A DNA stretch of 64,000 nucleotides from Chiridota heheva (lineage: Eukaryota > Echinodermata > Holothuroidea > Apodida > Chiridotidae), in NCBI GenBank assembly GCA_020152595.1, contig JAIGNY010002988.1, positions 67,001 through 131,000 on the forward strand, given 5' to 3'. Under the pieces are notes generated by a model, which searched no databases, had not been told where the DNA came from, and was given only the letters and a program-made list of their open reading frames with translations. Every line of letters begins with the position of its first letter. Positions within the stretch are counted from its first letter, which is position 1. Made by a program: the position numbers and the translations under genes. This document shows, one piece after another, positions 10,990 through 25,479 of the stretch.

Positions 10990-11124
10990 CATTTGTCATA
11001 ATGCTAGGCCCAACTGCAAAAACACTAGAAGAGGCCTCAGGTTCAATGTTTTGTATTGGAGGCACTGGCAGCACACTTGGTAATCCTAAGTAACGTCTAG
11101 GTTTCCGAAAGATTTTCCTGGAAA
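10990..11124 (-). CDS. Most upstream secure exon of the minus-strand gene
   Basis: A 135-nt phase 1-1 exon with an excellent acceptor (minus strand ...tttttcttcgcag) and donor ACAAATG|gtaggt. The single open frame begins with two bases of a split codon, then a basic segment (SRKIFRKPRRYLGLPSVLPV) and a Pro/Ser/Glu-rich segment (PPIQNIEPEASSSVFAVG). It joins the 6280-6411 exon through GAT (Asp). It may be a stalk or a linker after an extracellular domain that lies upstream. The KPRR stretch could be a furin-like cleavage site, but that is inference. No family recognised; the start of the protein is not found. Confidence 0.8.
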
Positions 11125-11946
11125 CTGCGAAGAAAAAGAGGAAAATATCTTTGTTATGATTTCTGAGAAGGCCAAAAGTAACAGCCCATATGCAGGTTTA
11201 GAACGATCAAGGTTATATTTTGATTCCAAGTTGGCAAAATGAATGCCTGAATAGGATAAAGAGATTTACTTCCTGTATCAGTGGAACTTGAAATCAGGGT
11301 GGAGGGCATCCAACATACTTTTTTTCTCTCCATATTTATGTTTTTTGTTATGCTTATTTTCTAGTGATTTTATGATTTTGCTCCCCCCCCCCCCCCAACT
11401 TTCGGTAGACAACTCCAAAGTTGTGACTTCTCCCCCCACCTCCACTTTTGGTGGGCAAATCCACCCCACCACTCCCCCCTCCCAATGAATTTATGTTTTA
11501 GCTAATACAATAATAAATCAGAGTGATGGAGAATATTTCTGCGACTGAGATGCAATAAATGTATGCAATTGATTTCTGTGATCACTTGTCATATTTCCTG
11601 TTGCTGTTGGTTTCCCAGTCACAGGATATTGCCTTCAAATTTCTAGTCTTCAAAATATCAAATCAATCTATGGGTAAGCCCATTAATCACAAAAGTAAAA
11701 ACAGAAATACAATTTGGATGTGAAGAAGAATCTAAATTAAAACTGACTTCAAAAGTTTCAAAGCATTGCTGTGAGTAATGAACAGATAAGAACACTGACT
11801 CACTGTCAGATTAGATATGTTCCATTTGTGAGCAGTATAAGAGGCTGCAGCTGATAAGTAATGTATTGTGGGTAAATATTATCAGCAACTGTCGCAAAAT
11901 CTAAACAAGATACCAAGGATTGTCATCTTTGATTGGCTCTGTACAA

Positions 11947-12735
11947 GAGTATGCAGATGGTTTACTTGATATGTAATTTATTGAGATCAAGAGTATGGAG
12001 ATGGTTTATTACTTGATATGTAATTTGTTGAGATCTAGCGTATGCAGATGGTTTACTTGATATGTAATTTGTTGAGATCCAGAAAATGCAGATGGTTTAC
12101 TTGATATGTAATTTGTTGAGATCTAGAATATGGAGATAATTTACTTGATATGTAATTTGTTGAGATCTAAAGTATGCAGATGGTTTACTTGATATATAAT
12201 TTGTTGAGATCTAGAGTATAGAGATGGTTTACTTGATATGTAATTTGTTGAGATCTAGAGTATGCAGATGGTTTACTTGATATGTAATTTGTTGAAATAT
12301 AGAGTATGCAGATGGTTTACTTTATATGTAATTTGCTGAGATCAAGAGTATGGAGATGGTCTACTTGATATGTAATTTGTTGAGATCTAGGGTATGCAGA
12401 TGGTTTACTTGAAATGTAATTTGTTGAGATCTAGAGTATGCAGATGGTTTACTTGATATGTAATTTGTTGAAATCTAGAGTATGCAGATGGTTTACTTGA
12501 TATGTAATTTGTTGAGATCTAGAGTATGCAGATGGTTTACTTGATATGTAATTTGTTGAGATCTAAAGTATGCAGATGGTTTACTTGATATGTAATTTGT
12601 TGAGATCAAGAGTATGGAGATGGTTTACTTGATATGTAATTTGTTGAGATCTAGCAGATGGTTTACTTGATATGTAATTTTGAGATCAAGAGTATGGAGA
12701 TGGTCTACTTGATATGTAATTTGTTGAGATCTAGT
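11947..12735 (+). repeat. 44-bp minisatellite, about 18 copies
   Basis: Unit GAGTATGCAGATGGTTTACT followed by TGATATGTAATTTGTTGAGA and TCTA. Units differ by a few substitutions (GCAG/GGAG, ATCTA/ATCAA), and one unit near 12653 is shortened. Confidence 0.95.
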
Positions 12736-12822
12736 ATAAGTGTTATCAGGTATGTCTGTTGTCAAATAAATACAAATTTGCTAGAAGAGTTGTGAAGAAT
12801 TGTCTGCAAAAACAACTATTAA

Positions 12823-13362
12823 AAGATTAGTTTAGTGGTCAAGCAAGTTTATTTGAAAAGCAATAGGACTTTAAAAGAAACAAAATTGTAAAGAAAGCTC
12901 TTAAGTATCTTGTTCCATTAAGGAGATATTACTGTTTACAGCTCTGTCGTACCTGTGTAGAAATGACTGGTGTAGTGAGTCTACTATAGAAGGTTAGCAC
13001 CCTCATCCTCGCATTCTTAGTCATTGTTAATGTGCTTTAAAGAAAATTTATTTAACTTTTTTTACTACTTCATTTCTTTTTCCTCACACTTTCTTCAGGT
13101 GTACGTATATTATAATTACCCTGATTACATTTTGTTTGACTACTTTCCTGATATATCCAAAGCCACACAATTGCAGGACAAAATATGACAGAATACATCA
13201 AGACTGAGAAATCTGAGGTTCTGACATCATACCTAATTTGAATGTTGTTTCTTAACAAGTAATACCACAGAATGAGATTTTTGAATGCTTTCTTGACCAT
13301 TTTGTTTCTTTTTAAGTCCTTTCTCATATAAGATGGACTCTCTTGACCCCTGAACTAATCCT
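12823..13362 (+). mobile_element. TTAA-flanked MITE, family A copy 4
   Basis: Left TTAA at 12819-12822, then AAGATTAGTTTAGTGGTCAA. Right end CCCCTGAACTAATCCT followed by TTCA (a mutated TTAA). 540 bp, with the same interior landmarks as copies 1 and 5. No coding sequence. Confidence 0.82.
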
Positions 13363-15011
13363 TTCACAGGGTTCTTGCTGTTTAAATTGATGCATCAAGA
13401 TTTTGAGATATCTTTCCCACTCTTACCTTACCAATTTGAAATTCATTAAAAGATAATAAAATTCCAAACAGCCATAGCTCAAACACTAAATGTGTGTGCT
13501 ATTTCTAATGTGATCACCTGCAGGAACTTATCTAAAAAGAATTACAAAATTTGATAATTATGTACACAGTTAGAACCCTGTTAAATGTGTAAGTGTAAAA
13601 TACCTGTAAGTCAATCTCATTTTTGAGCATCAGAACATTATGCACTTTTTTATTCTTCAACTCTCCATGAAAGATTTGTGTCCTTACCATCATGTTCTTA
13701 TTTTCCACATGTTGGAAAATTGAACATCTCAAGGTTACCAAAAATGTACGCATCACTGCCCCCCACAATCAGTTTATACAGTGTACAATTAAACATACAC
13801 TGTACTTACATAACGTACAGAGTTTATTTCGAAATGGCTTAAGTGTGACACAGCGTGTACATTATTTAAGAAATATTGAGTGAGGGCGCTATGAGTAGCA
13901 ATGTCGTAGATGTCGGGGCACAATATTGGCATGCTTTTAACCTAGGAGTTATAAAAGATGAAGATGTTATAAGAATCCATGGATGACGGAGATGAGGGGA
14001 GGGGCTGGGGGGACTTTATATCCACCTTTTTTTGCTGGCAAATGATTATTTGTTTTAAATGATGATTTTTAAATGAAAATAGAAATTGTATCCCTGTAAA
14101 ATTCCCCAAATCCTAGGTTTGCAGGGACTTCACCCACAAGGGCTTGGGCAGCACTGTCTGCAAAAGTATAGCCTATATACTACCTTCCCTTCCACCTTTA
14201 ATAATGAATGCTTTGCTGTGCTGGAATACCCATGTTTGTGGCAAAAATTGTAACAATTCTTTCGAACCATAGACCTAGCTAGTTTATAAATCCCTGTTCT
14301 TCACCCTTCGGCTGAGGAGGTACCTCCTTGCTTTTGCTTACCCTTCTAAGCTTAGCTTTGAAAGCTGTAGCCCTCTCCTGGCATTTCTTCTGCTTTTAAT
14401 TTGGCAGAGATTTATTACAACAAAGTTAACACTGTCATTAACTTGGGAGGCCTCTGTCAGGAGACAAATGAACATATTTCATTTCACCCTGGGGATGATG
14501 GGACACATTTATGAAACATTTTCAGAATAGGCAAGAAACTCCAGGGGCTTATAAATTCTCAGTTCATTTCTGAGGGAACAAAAACACGCTCTAAAGCCAT
14601 CAATTAATCACGCATGAAGGGAGTGCTATAAATAAATGTGTTTGCCAATTCAAATTCATGTATTGTTTGGAAAGAAAAACATATTTTTTGAAGTAATAAT
14701 AATGATGATACCATGATAAGGTTTTGGGAATTTGTTCCTGTTCAAAGAAATGGTGGAACAGGGAAGAGGATTTCCCCAACTAGAATGCTTAACCCCTTCC
14801 TAGCCAGATCTCACCATGAACAATTTCGGGAGGGTGAAATTTGTCTAATGTTATTGAAAATTGTTTGCCCCTCTCCATGTTTGGCATAGCCATCCATCTC
14901 TATCACCCATCAACAACTTCCAGGCACCCATCTATTATGAAAAAGAGGAATTCTTGGTCCACACTTTGGTCAATCCCCTAGCTCAAACCAGAAGGGATTT
15001 GCTTACTGAAA

Positions 15012-15790
15012 GTGGGAGGAGGCGGAAGGGAGATAGGGGGAGGGGGAAGGGAGATAGGAAAAGGGGGAGGGAGATGGGGAAGGGAGATAGGGGGGGGAGG
15101 GAGATAGGGGGGGGGGGAGAGATAGGGGCAGGGGTAGGAAGATAGGGCAGGGTGGAGGAAAATAGGGGGAGACGGAGGAAATAGGGGCAAGGTGGTGGAA
15201 GGGTGAAGGAAATAGGGACAGCACGGAGGAAAATAGGGGCAAGGTGGAGGAAAATAGGGGCAGGGTGGAGGAAAATAGGGGCAGGGTGGAGGAAAATAGG
15301 GGCAGGGGTGGAGGAAAATAGGGGCAGGGTGGAGGAAAATAGGGGCAGGGTGGAAGAAAATAGGGGCAAGTGGAGGAAAATAGGGGCAGGGTGGAGGAAA
15401 ATAGGGGCAGGGTGGAGAAAAATAGGGGCAGGGTGGAGGAAAATAGGGACAGGGTGGAGGAAAATAGGGGCAGGGTGGAAGAAAATAGGAAAAGGGTGGA
15501 GAAAAATAGGACAGGGTGGAGGAAAACAGGGGCAGGGTGGAGGAAAATAAGGGCAGGGTGGAGGAAAATAGGGTCAGGGTGGAGAAAATAGGGACAGGGT
15601 GAAGGAAATAGGGGCAGGGTGGCAGGAGGAAATAAGGGCAGGGTGGAGGAAAATAGGGGCAGGTGGAGAAAATAGGGGCAGGGTGGAGGAAAATAAGGGC
15701 AGTGTGGAGGAAATAGGGGCAGGGTGGAGGGAAATAGGGGCAGGGTGGAGAAAAATAGGGGCAAGGTAAAGGAAAATAGGGGCAGGGTGA
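15012..15790 (+). repeat. Purine-rich ~21-bp minisatellite
   Basis: From about 15120 the unit is close to GGTGGAGGAAAATAGGGGCA; before that it is a simpler GGGAGATAGG repeat. The plus strand is almost all purine, with a C or T once or twice per unit. Long open frames on both strands (repeats such as CPYFPPP on minus) come from the base composition, not from a gene. Confidence 0.95.
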
Positions 15791-17840
15791 GCACATCTCT
15801 GAGAAAGCATAAATAGGTTCCTGGATGTATACCTCTCTGCAGGTTCACACCCTAAGGAGTCATATGGGAATGTTTAGTTCATACGCTTGCGATAATCTCC
15901 TTAACTGTGCAAAATGCTCTGAAAAATCACACATATTTTGCACTTCAAACGTTATAACTAAAAAGTCTCAGAATATTTTGTTCCATTACAAATGGTATAG
16001 AGAACTTGAATTCATTATGTATCGTCTGAGACCATTTTTATTTAATTATTCCACAAAAAAGTACCGTACTTTGTAAACTATAAAAAGTGGTTTTTCTTGT
16101 TTTTCAATGGGAGCGCAAGCAAAATCACAAGGTTATCGCCGCTTTGACCTTTGTAACTTATAAATGAAAGTATTTGGGAGTCCATTTCACATGGCCTGAC
16201 AATTAACATATATCTATTTACCATATATATATAATCCAATGTGATTGATGCATAAAAAGGCCCGTACTTTCCAACAAATAGAAATCGATGAGCGAAAAAA
16301 AATTGCGTCCGCTTATGTATCCCTTTATTTCAATTCTGACGTAATCTTAGCACGCCCGAGCCGCATGGACTGTACTATTATGTGCAGAGGGTTTCCTGTT
16401 GTTTGTGTATCGTAAACATGCTGTGAAGAGGCCAATAAAGTTTTCCCAATGTCGGATTAGGGCTGATTGTCTTCCATTTTTAACAGTTTTCTTGTATATT
16501 TTACTACACTAAAATATATTTCTTATTATATGACTGTATTCATCAGAAATTAAACATTATTTGGCTGAAATATTATCGACAACAATCATGAATGAAGAAG
16601 TGCAAGAGTAAGGCTAATGGCAACATTAGGTTGCATGATTATGATACCAAAAATTAAAACTATGCTATCTATTAAACTTTTTGTATAAATTGATATCTAT
16701 TCATTATATATCTGGAATAAACTTTTTATATCTTTTCTTATCACTGCATTCCTAAAAATTGTTTTTATTCAGCACAAGTACAGTTTGTCATACATTTGTT
16801 TAAGAAAAATGAGTTTAAAAGTTTCCCATCAGTAATTCCTTGTATAACAAACTTTTGAACTGAAGTTGTGTGTGCATTAAATTTAATTTAATTTGTTTTG
16901 CTTCAAAGATATTTCATTAGAACCGGCTAGTTGTTAAATAAAATGTTGTCTAAAGTTCCATTCCACTTGGCAATACATCCCACATGCAGCATGCTATGCC
17001 ATCAAACATGGCAAGCCGTCAAACCCTCTCCTACATGCCATCCCACCCTCTCCCTCATGCTGTACTGCCCCTCTCCCATATGCCATCTCAGCCTCTGACA
17101 GTCACTGGTATTATCAAAAGTGACAATCCTGGCTATGATCACGCCACGCGTAAACACTCTCAAATCTGTAAAACCACATAATACTTTTGCATGATAAATA
17201 TTCACACATGAACCACCTTTTATGTGGGTTGATAAATCCGCAATTTTTTGCCCTCAAAGAAAATCTTAATAAACTTGGCCTTCACTGCATGCATACTAAA
17301 AATATTCAACTATTGTTTGAATGACTTTGTTCTTAAAACCAACCCGTATAATAATGGTATAATTCAAATCCTACTAAGTTCATTTATAGTTTTCCGTAAC
17401 ACATCACAGCTAGTTCCGCGAATTTGTTCCTTATGCGCGTTTTAAGGCAAAACATTCCCATATGTTCCACAAACATCAGAGGTGTAGGGGCCTACATACT
17501 ATGTGTGTAGAACTAATAAACCAACATATCCACTCAATTGGTAGACTAAGCATTTCCCCCAGATAAGCAAGATTGGTATAATTCATCGCAGGGTCTGATT
17601 TTGAACTGTTTTCAGACAGGGCCAGACTTCATGGCGACAGGTCTGATTGATTTTGGACTGGGTCTGATTTCAGACTGGATCTTTTTTTCACACAGGAACA
17701 GACTTGCAGGCTGCCTGATTTCGGACAGGATCAGATTTCAGGTGAAGACCCATTTCAGATAACAATAGTCTGATTTCCAAATGGCTCTGATTTCAAACAC
17801 CCCATGGAGGGGGAGGGAAGGCTTCCATATGTGAGGTACA
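15791..17840. other. Non-coding AT-rich DNA
   Basis: No gene seen. At 17580-17800 there is a degenerate repeat of TCTGATTTCAGAC-like words. At 16980-17100 several CATGCCATC-like words recur. Confidence 0.6.
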
Positions 17841-18982
<1,142 letters not shown>

Positions 18983-19247
18983 AATGTTAGCTTGCAGAAC
19001 GCTTGCAACAAGCTAACAATTTTAAGCTTGTGCAAGCTTGTTCAAGCATGCTGCAAACTAATATTTGGAACAAAAACTAGCTTGCACAAGCTATCATTAG
19101 CTTGAACAAGCGAACATAAAATATTTGTTAGATTGCAGATAGCTTTTGTTAGCTTGCGCATGCTAATTTGTTCCAAATACTAGCTTGCAGCACGCTTGCT
19201 GCAAGCTTGCAGCATGCTTGCGCAAGCTAAAGATGTTAGCTTGAGTT
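18983..19247. repeat. GCTTGCA/TGCAAGC foldback cluster
   Basis: A ~265-bp block built from words such as TTAGCTTGCA, GCTTGTGCAAGC and GCTGCAAGC in both orientations. TTGGAACAAAAACTAGCTTGC near 19062 is mirrored by GCTAATTTGTTCCAAATACTAG near 19162. It reads as an imperfect inverted repeat, probably a MITE or foldback element. Confidence 0.7.
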
Positions 19248-21302
19248 AAAGCTGAAATTAATACTATTCAGGATTCCTCCACTTTTCCCTATTACAACCT
19301 GTTCATATCGTAAACATATGGCAGTGCCCTTGCATTAGCCACTGAAACTGAAATATTGTTCTATTATCTTTAAACAGCTGGCAATATTTACAGAAACATT
19401 TATGACTGGAAATTACACAATGCCCCTTTAGTGATCTCTTTACCATAGTACCATATATGGAATCCATATATACACATAGAAACAACATGGAAATTACACT
19501 GTAGTATTAATATTTTCATGACATTGGATACCCAGGTGGGGACACTTCACACTAAAAGTAGTAGTGGTGTGCAGCCTACCAACCGAAAAACATTCCCGCA
19601 GTATGACAGATTTTATGGTAACTGCAGTATAAAATTATACAATTTTGATGCCCGCAGTATGAAAGAAGTCAAATTTGATACCTGCAGTATGAGTATTCAA
19701 TGAAAATATTGTAAAAGTGGACCAGAAGTACAAAAAAAACACAGTCAAACCTTATTTTCTAAAACCTGCACTACAAAAATGATAAAAAAAGACATTTAAA
19801 AAAAAACACAAAAAACAACACATTTTTAGTGCAATTTCGTTTATTAATTGTTTTTTAAAGTTAAAAAAAGGCACCTGCACTACGAAAATGGTGCAAAAAA
19901 AGCAACCTGCTCTGGCGGCACATATACATATACCTCACATATGAAAGTGCCCCCTGTGAAGTGGCTTATTACCCCCAAAGATTTGGTAATCACAGTGTCT
20001 TTTGCATAAAAAAAATGCAAACATGCGTGAAATATGCGTTCAAGCCTGGGTTGGGTATATACACGCCAGTGCACCACAACTGGTTATCAAAGGCCGTGGA
20101 CATTGACTTTTTGTCGATGTTATGTCTGTCCATACTTTGTACCAATGTTCTCGTCCGATCGTATTAAGCGTTTCGTAATAGCATTGTTACTATCATAACC
20201 GAATACACAGGCGACGACCACGTCATTGTAATTGTGTGTTCACTCGTCGTCTAGTGAAATATGCGTGAATGCTCATCTTTTGTCCCTAAATAATGTTTTA
20301 CCCCTTTAGCTAAAATCCCATACAGCCGCATATATGTATAAATAGACGCTAATCATAGACAGCGATCCCGGGGGGACATGACTCCCCCCCCCCACCCGGA
20401 AAATTTAAGCCATATAGAACCTATTTTGCTGGCTACACGGGTTTATTCCCCTCCCCCACTCCCCCAATATTGCAAAGAAATTGCCGCCACTAATGCTAAT
20501 AATTGACTAGCAATGTTTATTTATCATAGGCCTCATATACCTCAATGGACATCTTTCACTGCAGTAATTTAAATTTACTTCGAATCCAATTGACCCTTGA
20601 GCACAGGATAACAGTCAATCATATTCACCGAAACCGAAAAACATCACCATTAAAAATTGCTGAAACAATCAAGCCCACTTTCTACTGTATCTTCAAGATA
20701 TAACATTCTTCCCTCCAACCCCCATCATAATATATGGATGGATGAAAGCTGCTATCTTAATGCCATGACAGAGCCTCAACATCATCTATCCAGAGTGTTG
20801 CAGTGCGAAATTAACACGGCTGGTTGGAAATCATGGAGGCCTTGTTCTTGTAGAGTGCATTTATGTTCTTTTGATGAAATTTGTTGTTGCGTACACTATC
20901 ATACATTACTAAGTATTAGCCTACTGTACATGAAAGAGAGATAATATTAGATGTATACAAACAGAGAACAAATGCTATATTGTTTATAAAGTGATTGATT
21001 GAACCCCACTTAAAACAAAGTAATTATTATTGTATTATTTAAGTAGGTTTAAACTTGGCCCTTTTATTGTGACATTTAAAAGTATTGCTATAGGCTAAAT
21101 TGGGGCACCTTTTTAATTTTGAAAATTAATTAAAAATGAAAATGGCTGGCAACAATTTGGACATTTGATAATACATGTAGAATACACTGCCAATGGAGGC
21201 AAATCAAACACAATGGCTAAGCATGCAATGTTGATTAAGGTACTGCTATGTTACACTGATTTTATTGTTCCTGGTCTAAACATACAGACTCCATAAGATT
21301 GG
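19248..21302. other. Non-coding DNA, no gene recognised
   Basis: Contains degenerate 'cctgcactacaaaaatg' words around 19690-19915 and a poly-C stretch at 20382-20396. Open stretches are short and lack splice context. Confidence 0.55.
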
Positions 21303-24300
21303 TGATATCGGACTGTACCATTTGTTTTTAATCTTCTTCCACATACTGGTGATATGAATGAGTGGAGCGTACCATTTGTTTTTAATCCTCTTCCACATAT
21401 TGGTGATACGGATGAGCAGATCGTACCATTTGTTTTTAATCCTCTTCTACATATTGGTGATACGGATGAGCGGACTTTTTTAATCCTCTTCTACATATTG
21501 GTGATACGGATGAGCGGACCGTACCATTCATTTTTAATCCTCTTCCACATATTGGTGATATGAATGAGTGGAGCGTACCATTTGTTTTTAATCCTATCCC
21601 ACATATTAGTGATATGAATAATCGGATCATACCATTTGTTTTTAATCCTCTTCCACATATTAGTGATATGAATGAGTGGAGCGTACCATTTGTTTTTAAT
21701 CCCATCCCACATATTAGTGATATGAATAATCGGATCGTACCATTTGTTTTTAATCCTCTTCCACATACTGGTGATACGAATGAGCAGACCATACCATTCG
21801 TTTTTAATCCTCTTCCACATATTGGTGATACGAATGAGCAGACCATACCATTCGTTTTTAATCCTCTCCCACATATTGGTGATATGAATGAGTGGACCAT
21901 ACCATGTTTTTAATCCTCTTCCACATACTGGTGATATGAATGAGTGGAGCATACCATTTGTTTTAATCCTCTCCCACATACTGGTGATACGAATGAGCAG
22001 ACCATACCATTCGTTTTTAATCCTCTCCCACATATTGGTGATATGAATGAGTGGACCATACCATGTTTTTAATCCTCTTCCACATACTGGTGATATGAAT
22101 GAGTGGAGCATACCATTTGTTTTAATCCTCTTCCACATACTGGTGATACGAATGAGCAGACCATACCATTCGTTTTTAATCCTCTTCCACATATTGGTGA
22201 TACGAATGAGCAGACCATACCATTCGTTTTTAATCCTCTCCCACATATTGGTGATATGAATGAGTGGACCATACCATGTTTTTAATCCTCTCCCACATAT
22301 TGGTGATATGAATGAGTGGAGCATACCATTCGTTTTTAATCCTCTTCCACATATTGGTGATACGAATGAGCAGACCATACCATTCGTTTTTAATCCTCTC
22401 CCACATATTGGTGATATCAATGAGTGGACCATACCATGTTTTTAATCCTCTCCCACATATTGGTGATATGAATGAGTGGACCATACCATGTTTTTAATCC
22501 TCTTCCACATATTGGTGATATGAATGAGTGGACCATACCATGTTTTTAATCCTCTTCCACATATTGGTGATATGAATGAGTGGACCATACCATGTTTTTA
22601 ATCCTCTCCCACATATTGGTGATATGAATGAGTGGACCATACCATGTTTTTAATCCTCTTCCACATATTGGTGATATGAATGAGTGGAGCATACCATTTG
22701 TTTTTAATCCTCTTCCACATACTGGTGATATGAATGAGTGGACCATACCATGTTTTTAATCCTCTTCCACATATTGGTGATATGAATGAGTGGACCATAC
22801 CATGTTTTTAATCCTCTCCCACATATTGGTGATATGAATGAGTGGAGCATACCATGTTTTTAATCCTCTCCCACATATTGGTGATACGAATGAGCAGACC
22901 ATACCATGTTTTTAATCCTCTCCCACATATTGGTGATATCAATGAGTGGACCATACCATGTTTTTAATCCTCTCCCACATACTGGTGATATGAATGAGTG
23001 GACCATACCATGTTTTTAATCCTCTTCCACATATTGGTGATATGAATGAGTGGACCATACCATGTTTTTAATCCTCTTCCACATACTGGTGATATGAATG
23101 AGTGGACCATACCATGTTTTTAATCCTCTCCCACATATTGGTGATATCAATGAGTGGACCATACCATGTTTTTAATCCTCTCCCACATACTGGTGATATG
23201 AATGAGTGGACCATACCATGTTTTTAATCCTCTCCCACATATTGGTGATACGAATGAGCAGACCATACCATGTTTTTAATCCTCTTCCACATACTGGTGA
23301 TATGAATGAGTGGAGCATACCATGTTTTTAATCCTCTCCCACATACTGGTGATACGAATGAGCAGACCATACCATGTTTTTAATCCTCTTCCACATACTG
23401 GTGATATGAATGAGTGGACCATACCATGTTTTTAATCCTCTCCCACATACTGGTGATATCAATGAGTGGAGCATACCATTCGTTTTTAATCCTCTCCCAC
23501 ATACTGGTGATATGAATGAGTGGACCATACCATGTTTTTAATCCTCTCCCACATACTGGTGATATGAATGAGTGGAGCATACCATGTTTTTAATCCTCTC
23601 CCACATACTGGTGATATCAATGAGTGGAGCATACCATTCGTTTTTAATCCTCTCCCACATACTGGTGATATGAATGAGTGGACCATACCATGTTTTTAAT
23701 CCTCTCCCACATATTGGTGATATGAATGAGTGGAGCATACCATTTGTTTTAATCCTCTACCACATACTGGTGATATGAATAAGTGGAGCATACCATTTGT
23801 TTTTAATCCTCTTCCACATACTGGTGATATGACTGAGTGGAGCATACCATTTGTTTTAATCCTCCTCCACATACTGGTGATATGACTGTGTGGAGCATAC
23901 CATTTGTTTTAATCCTCCTCCACATACTGGTGATATGACTGAGTGGAGCATACCATTTGTTTTAATCCTCCTCCACATACTGGTGATATGACTGAGTGGA
24001 GCATACCATTTGTTTTAATCCACTTCCACATACTGGTGATATGACTGAGTGGAGCATACCATTTGTTTTTAATCCTCTTTCACATACTGGTAATATGAAT
24101 GAGTGGAGCATACCATTTGTTTTTAATCCTCTTTCACATACTGGTAATATGAATGAGTGGAGCATACCATTTGTTTTTAATCCTCTTCCACATATTGGTG
24201 ATATGAATGAGCAGATCGTACCATTTGTTTTTAATCCTCCTCCACATACTGGTGATATGACTGAGTGGAGCATACCATTTGTTTTTAATCCTCTTTCACA

Positions 24301-24515
24301 TACTGGTAATATGAATGAGTGGAGCATACCATTTGTTTTTAATCCTCTTTCACATACTGGTAATATGAATGAGTGGAGCATACCATTTGTTTTTAATCCT
24401 CTTCCACATATTGGTGATATGAATGAACAGATCGTACCATTTGTTTTTAATCCTCCTCCACATATTGGTGATATCAATGAGTGGACCATTCCATTTGTTT
24501 AAATCCTCTTCCACA
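21303..24515 (+). repeat. 52-54-bp minisatellite, about 60 copies
   Basis: Unit close to CACATATTGGTGATATGAAT, GAGTGGACCATACCATGTTT, TTAATCCTCTTC. Three length classes exist: 52 bp (ACCATGTTTTTAATCC), 53 bp, and 54 bp (ACCATTTGTTTTTAATCC). The 54-bp units cluster at both edges and give 18-residue peptide-like repeats, while the middle is mostly 52-bp units. A block of four 54-bp units near 24030-24240 is repeated at 24246-24460. I judge it non-coding. Confidence 0.95.
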
Positions 24516-25479
24516 TTTTTTGGATGGAAAGCAGAATCTGCTGGCAATAAGCGGCGAGCATCCCACAATCCTTTTAGACTCCTTCTGTTGGAAATTATTT
24601 ATCCCACTCTGAGCCTAATTTAGACTCGGGTTTAAAAATTTGATTTTTAATATTTCCGGCTAAGAAACTTAAACATTTTCTGGGGAATTCTCAAAAAACT
24701 TTTAACATTTCTGAGGATATTGCAAGAAAAACTGTGGACGGCCTTATAGGACGGCCGGACGGGTGAAATAGGCATTACATGGGTTCGTACGTAGTATGCA
24801 TCGCATGCTCACCAAAATTTGTGGGCCCTCCATACCTGTGGCCGAACACACACACAATCAATTTCTAACTTAATTTTTTCCTCGCAGATACCAAACTTTC
24901 CTTAAAGACACATTTATGTCATTGAAAACAAAACCCGAGTTCATTTCCCTCCTCCTGTGAACATCCATAATGACATGAAAATATAATTTCATCCAGAATA
25001 TCAAAAATGCAATGACCCAAAAATCATTCAGTGCACAGCAAACTATGTGATCCATCTTCTCATCTGCCGAAAATGTAAAAAGAAACACAAGGGACTTCCA
25101 GCTTGAATTCACCAGAGTGAAGATTTAGGAAAATGAACTTAGTAATATTTGAATAATATAAAGAAGAATAAGCACTATTTCAATGAAGCTTAGATTAAAG
25201 GATAAATTTTTTCATCCGTATAATGAAAATTTGGATTATTTTTAAAGACAATAAAATAGATTGCATTCTTAATTTTCAAAGAGATTGATGTCTAAATATT
25301 ATTATATATTTATTATAAAATGTCAATTGTACTTTTATGAATGAATTTGTTTTTAAGTAACCGTAACCAAAAGATTCTGTGGTTCGGATACTTTTTTTTT
25401 TATGTTGATTGATTGTTTTAATTGTTACAGTATGTCATTGCATATCTTAACATATTTGACATGACATGAATCATTCTTC
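24516..25479. other. AT-rich non-coding DNA
   Basis: No gene seen. Confidence 0.55.

Larger units (their letters stand above)
11125..14985. other. Upstream intron or flank, no secure exon
   Basis: Contains a poly-C tract (11384-11397), the 44-bp array and family A copy 4. From 13363 to 14985 it is AT-rich with scattered short open stretches. I found no splice-bounded open block that continues the gene. Confidence 0.6.

Noticed and set aside
14978-15848. Pro/Tyr/Phe-rich open frames of 270-280 codons
   Set aside because: Translation of a pyrimidine-only strand of a minisatellite; no splice, start or family support.
21491-22432. 313-codon open frame with HITNMWERIKN repeats
   Set aside because: Read-through of the 52-54-bp minisatellite; frames switch with unit length and both strands are open.
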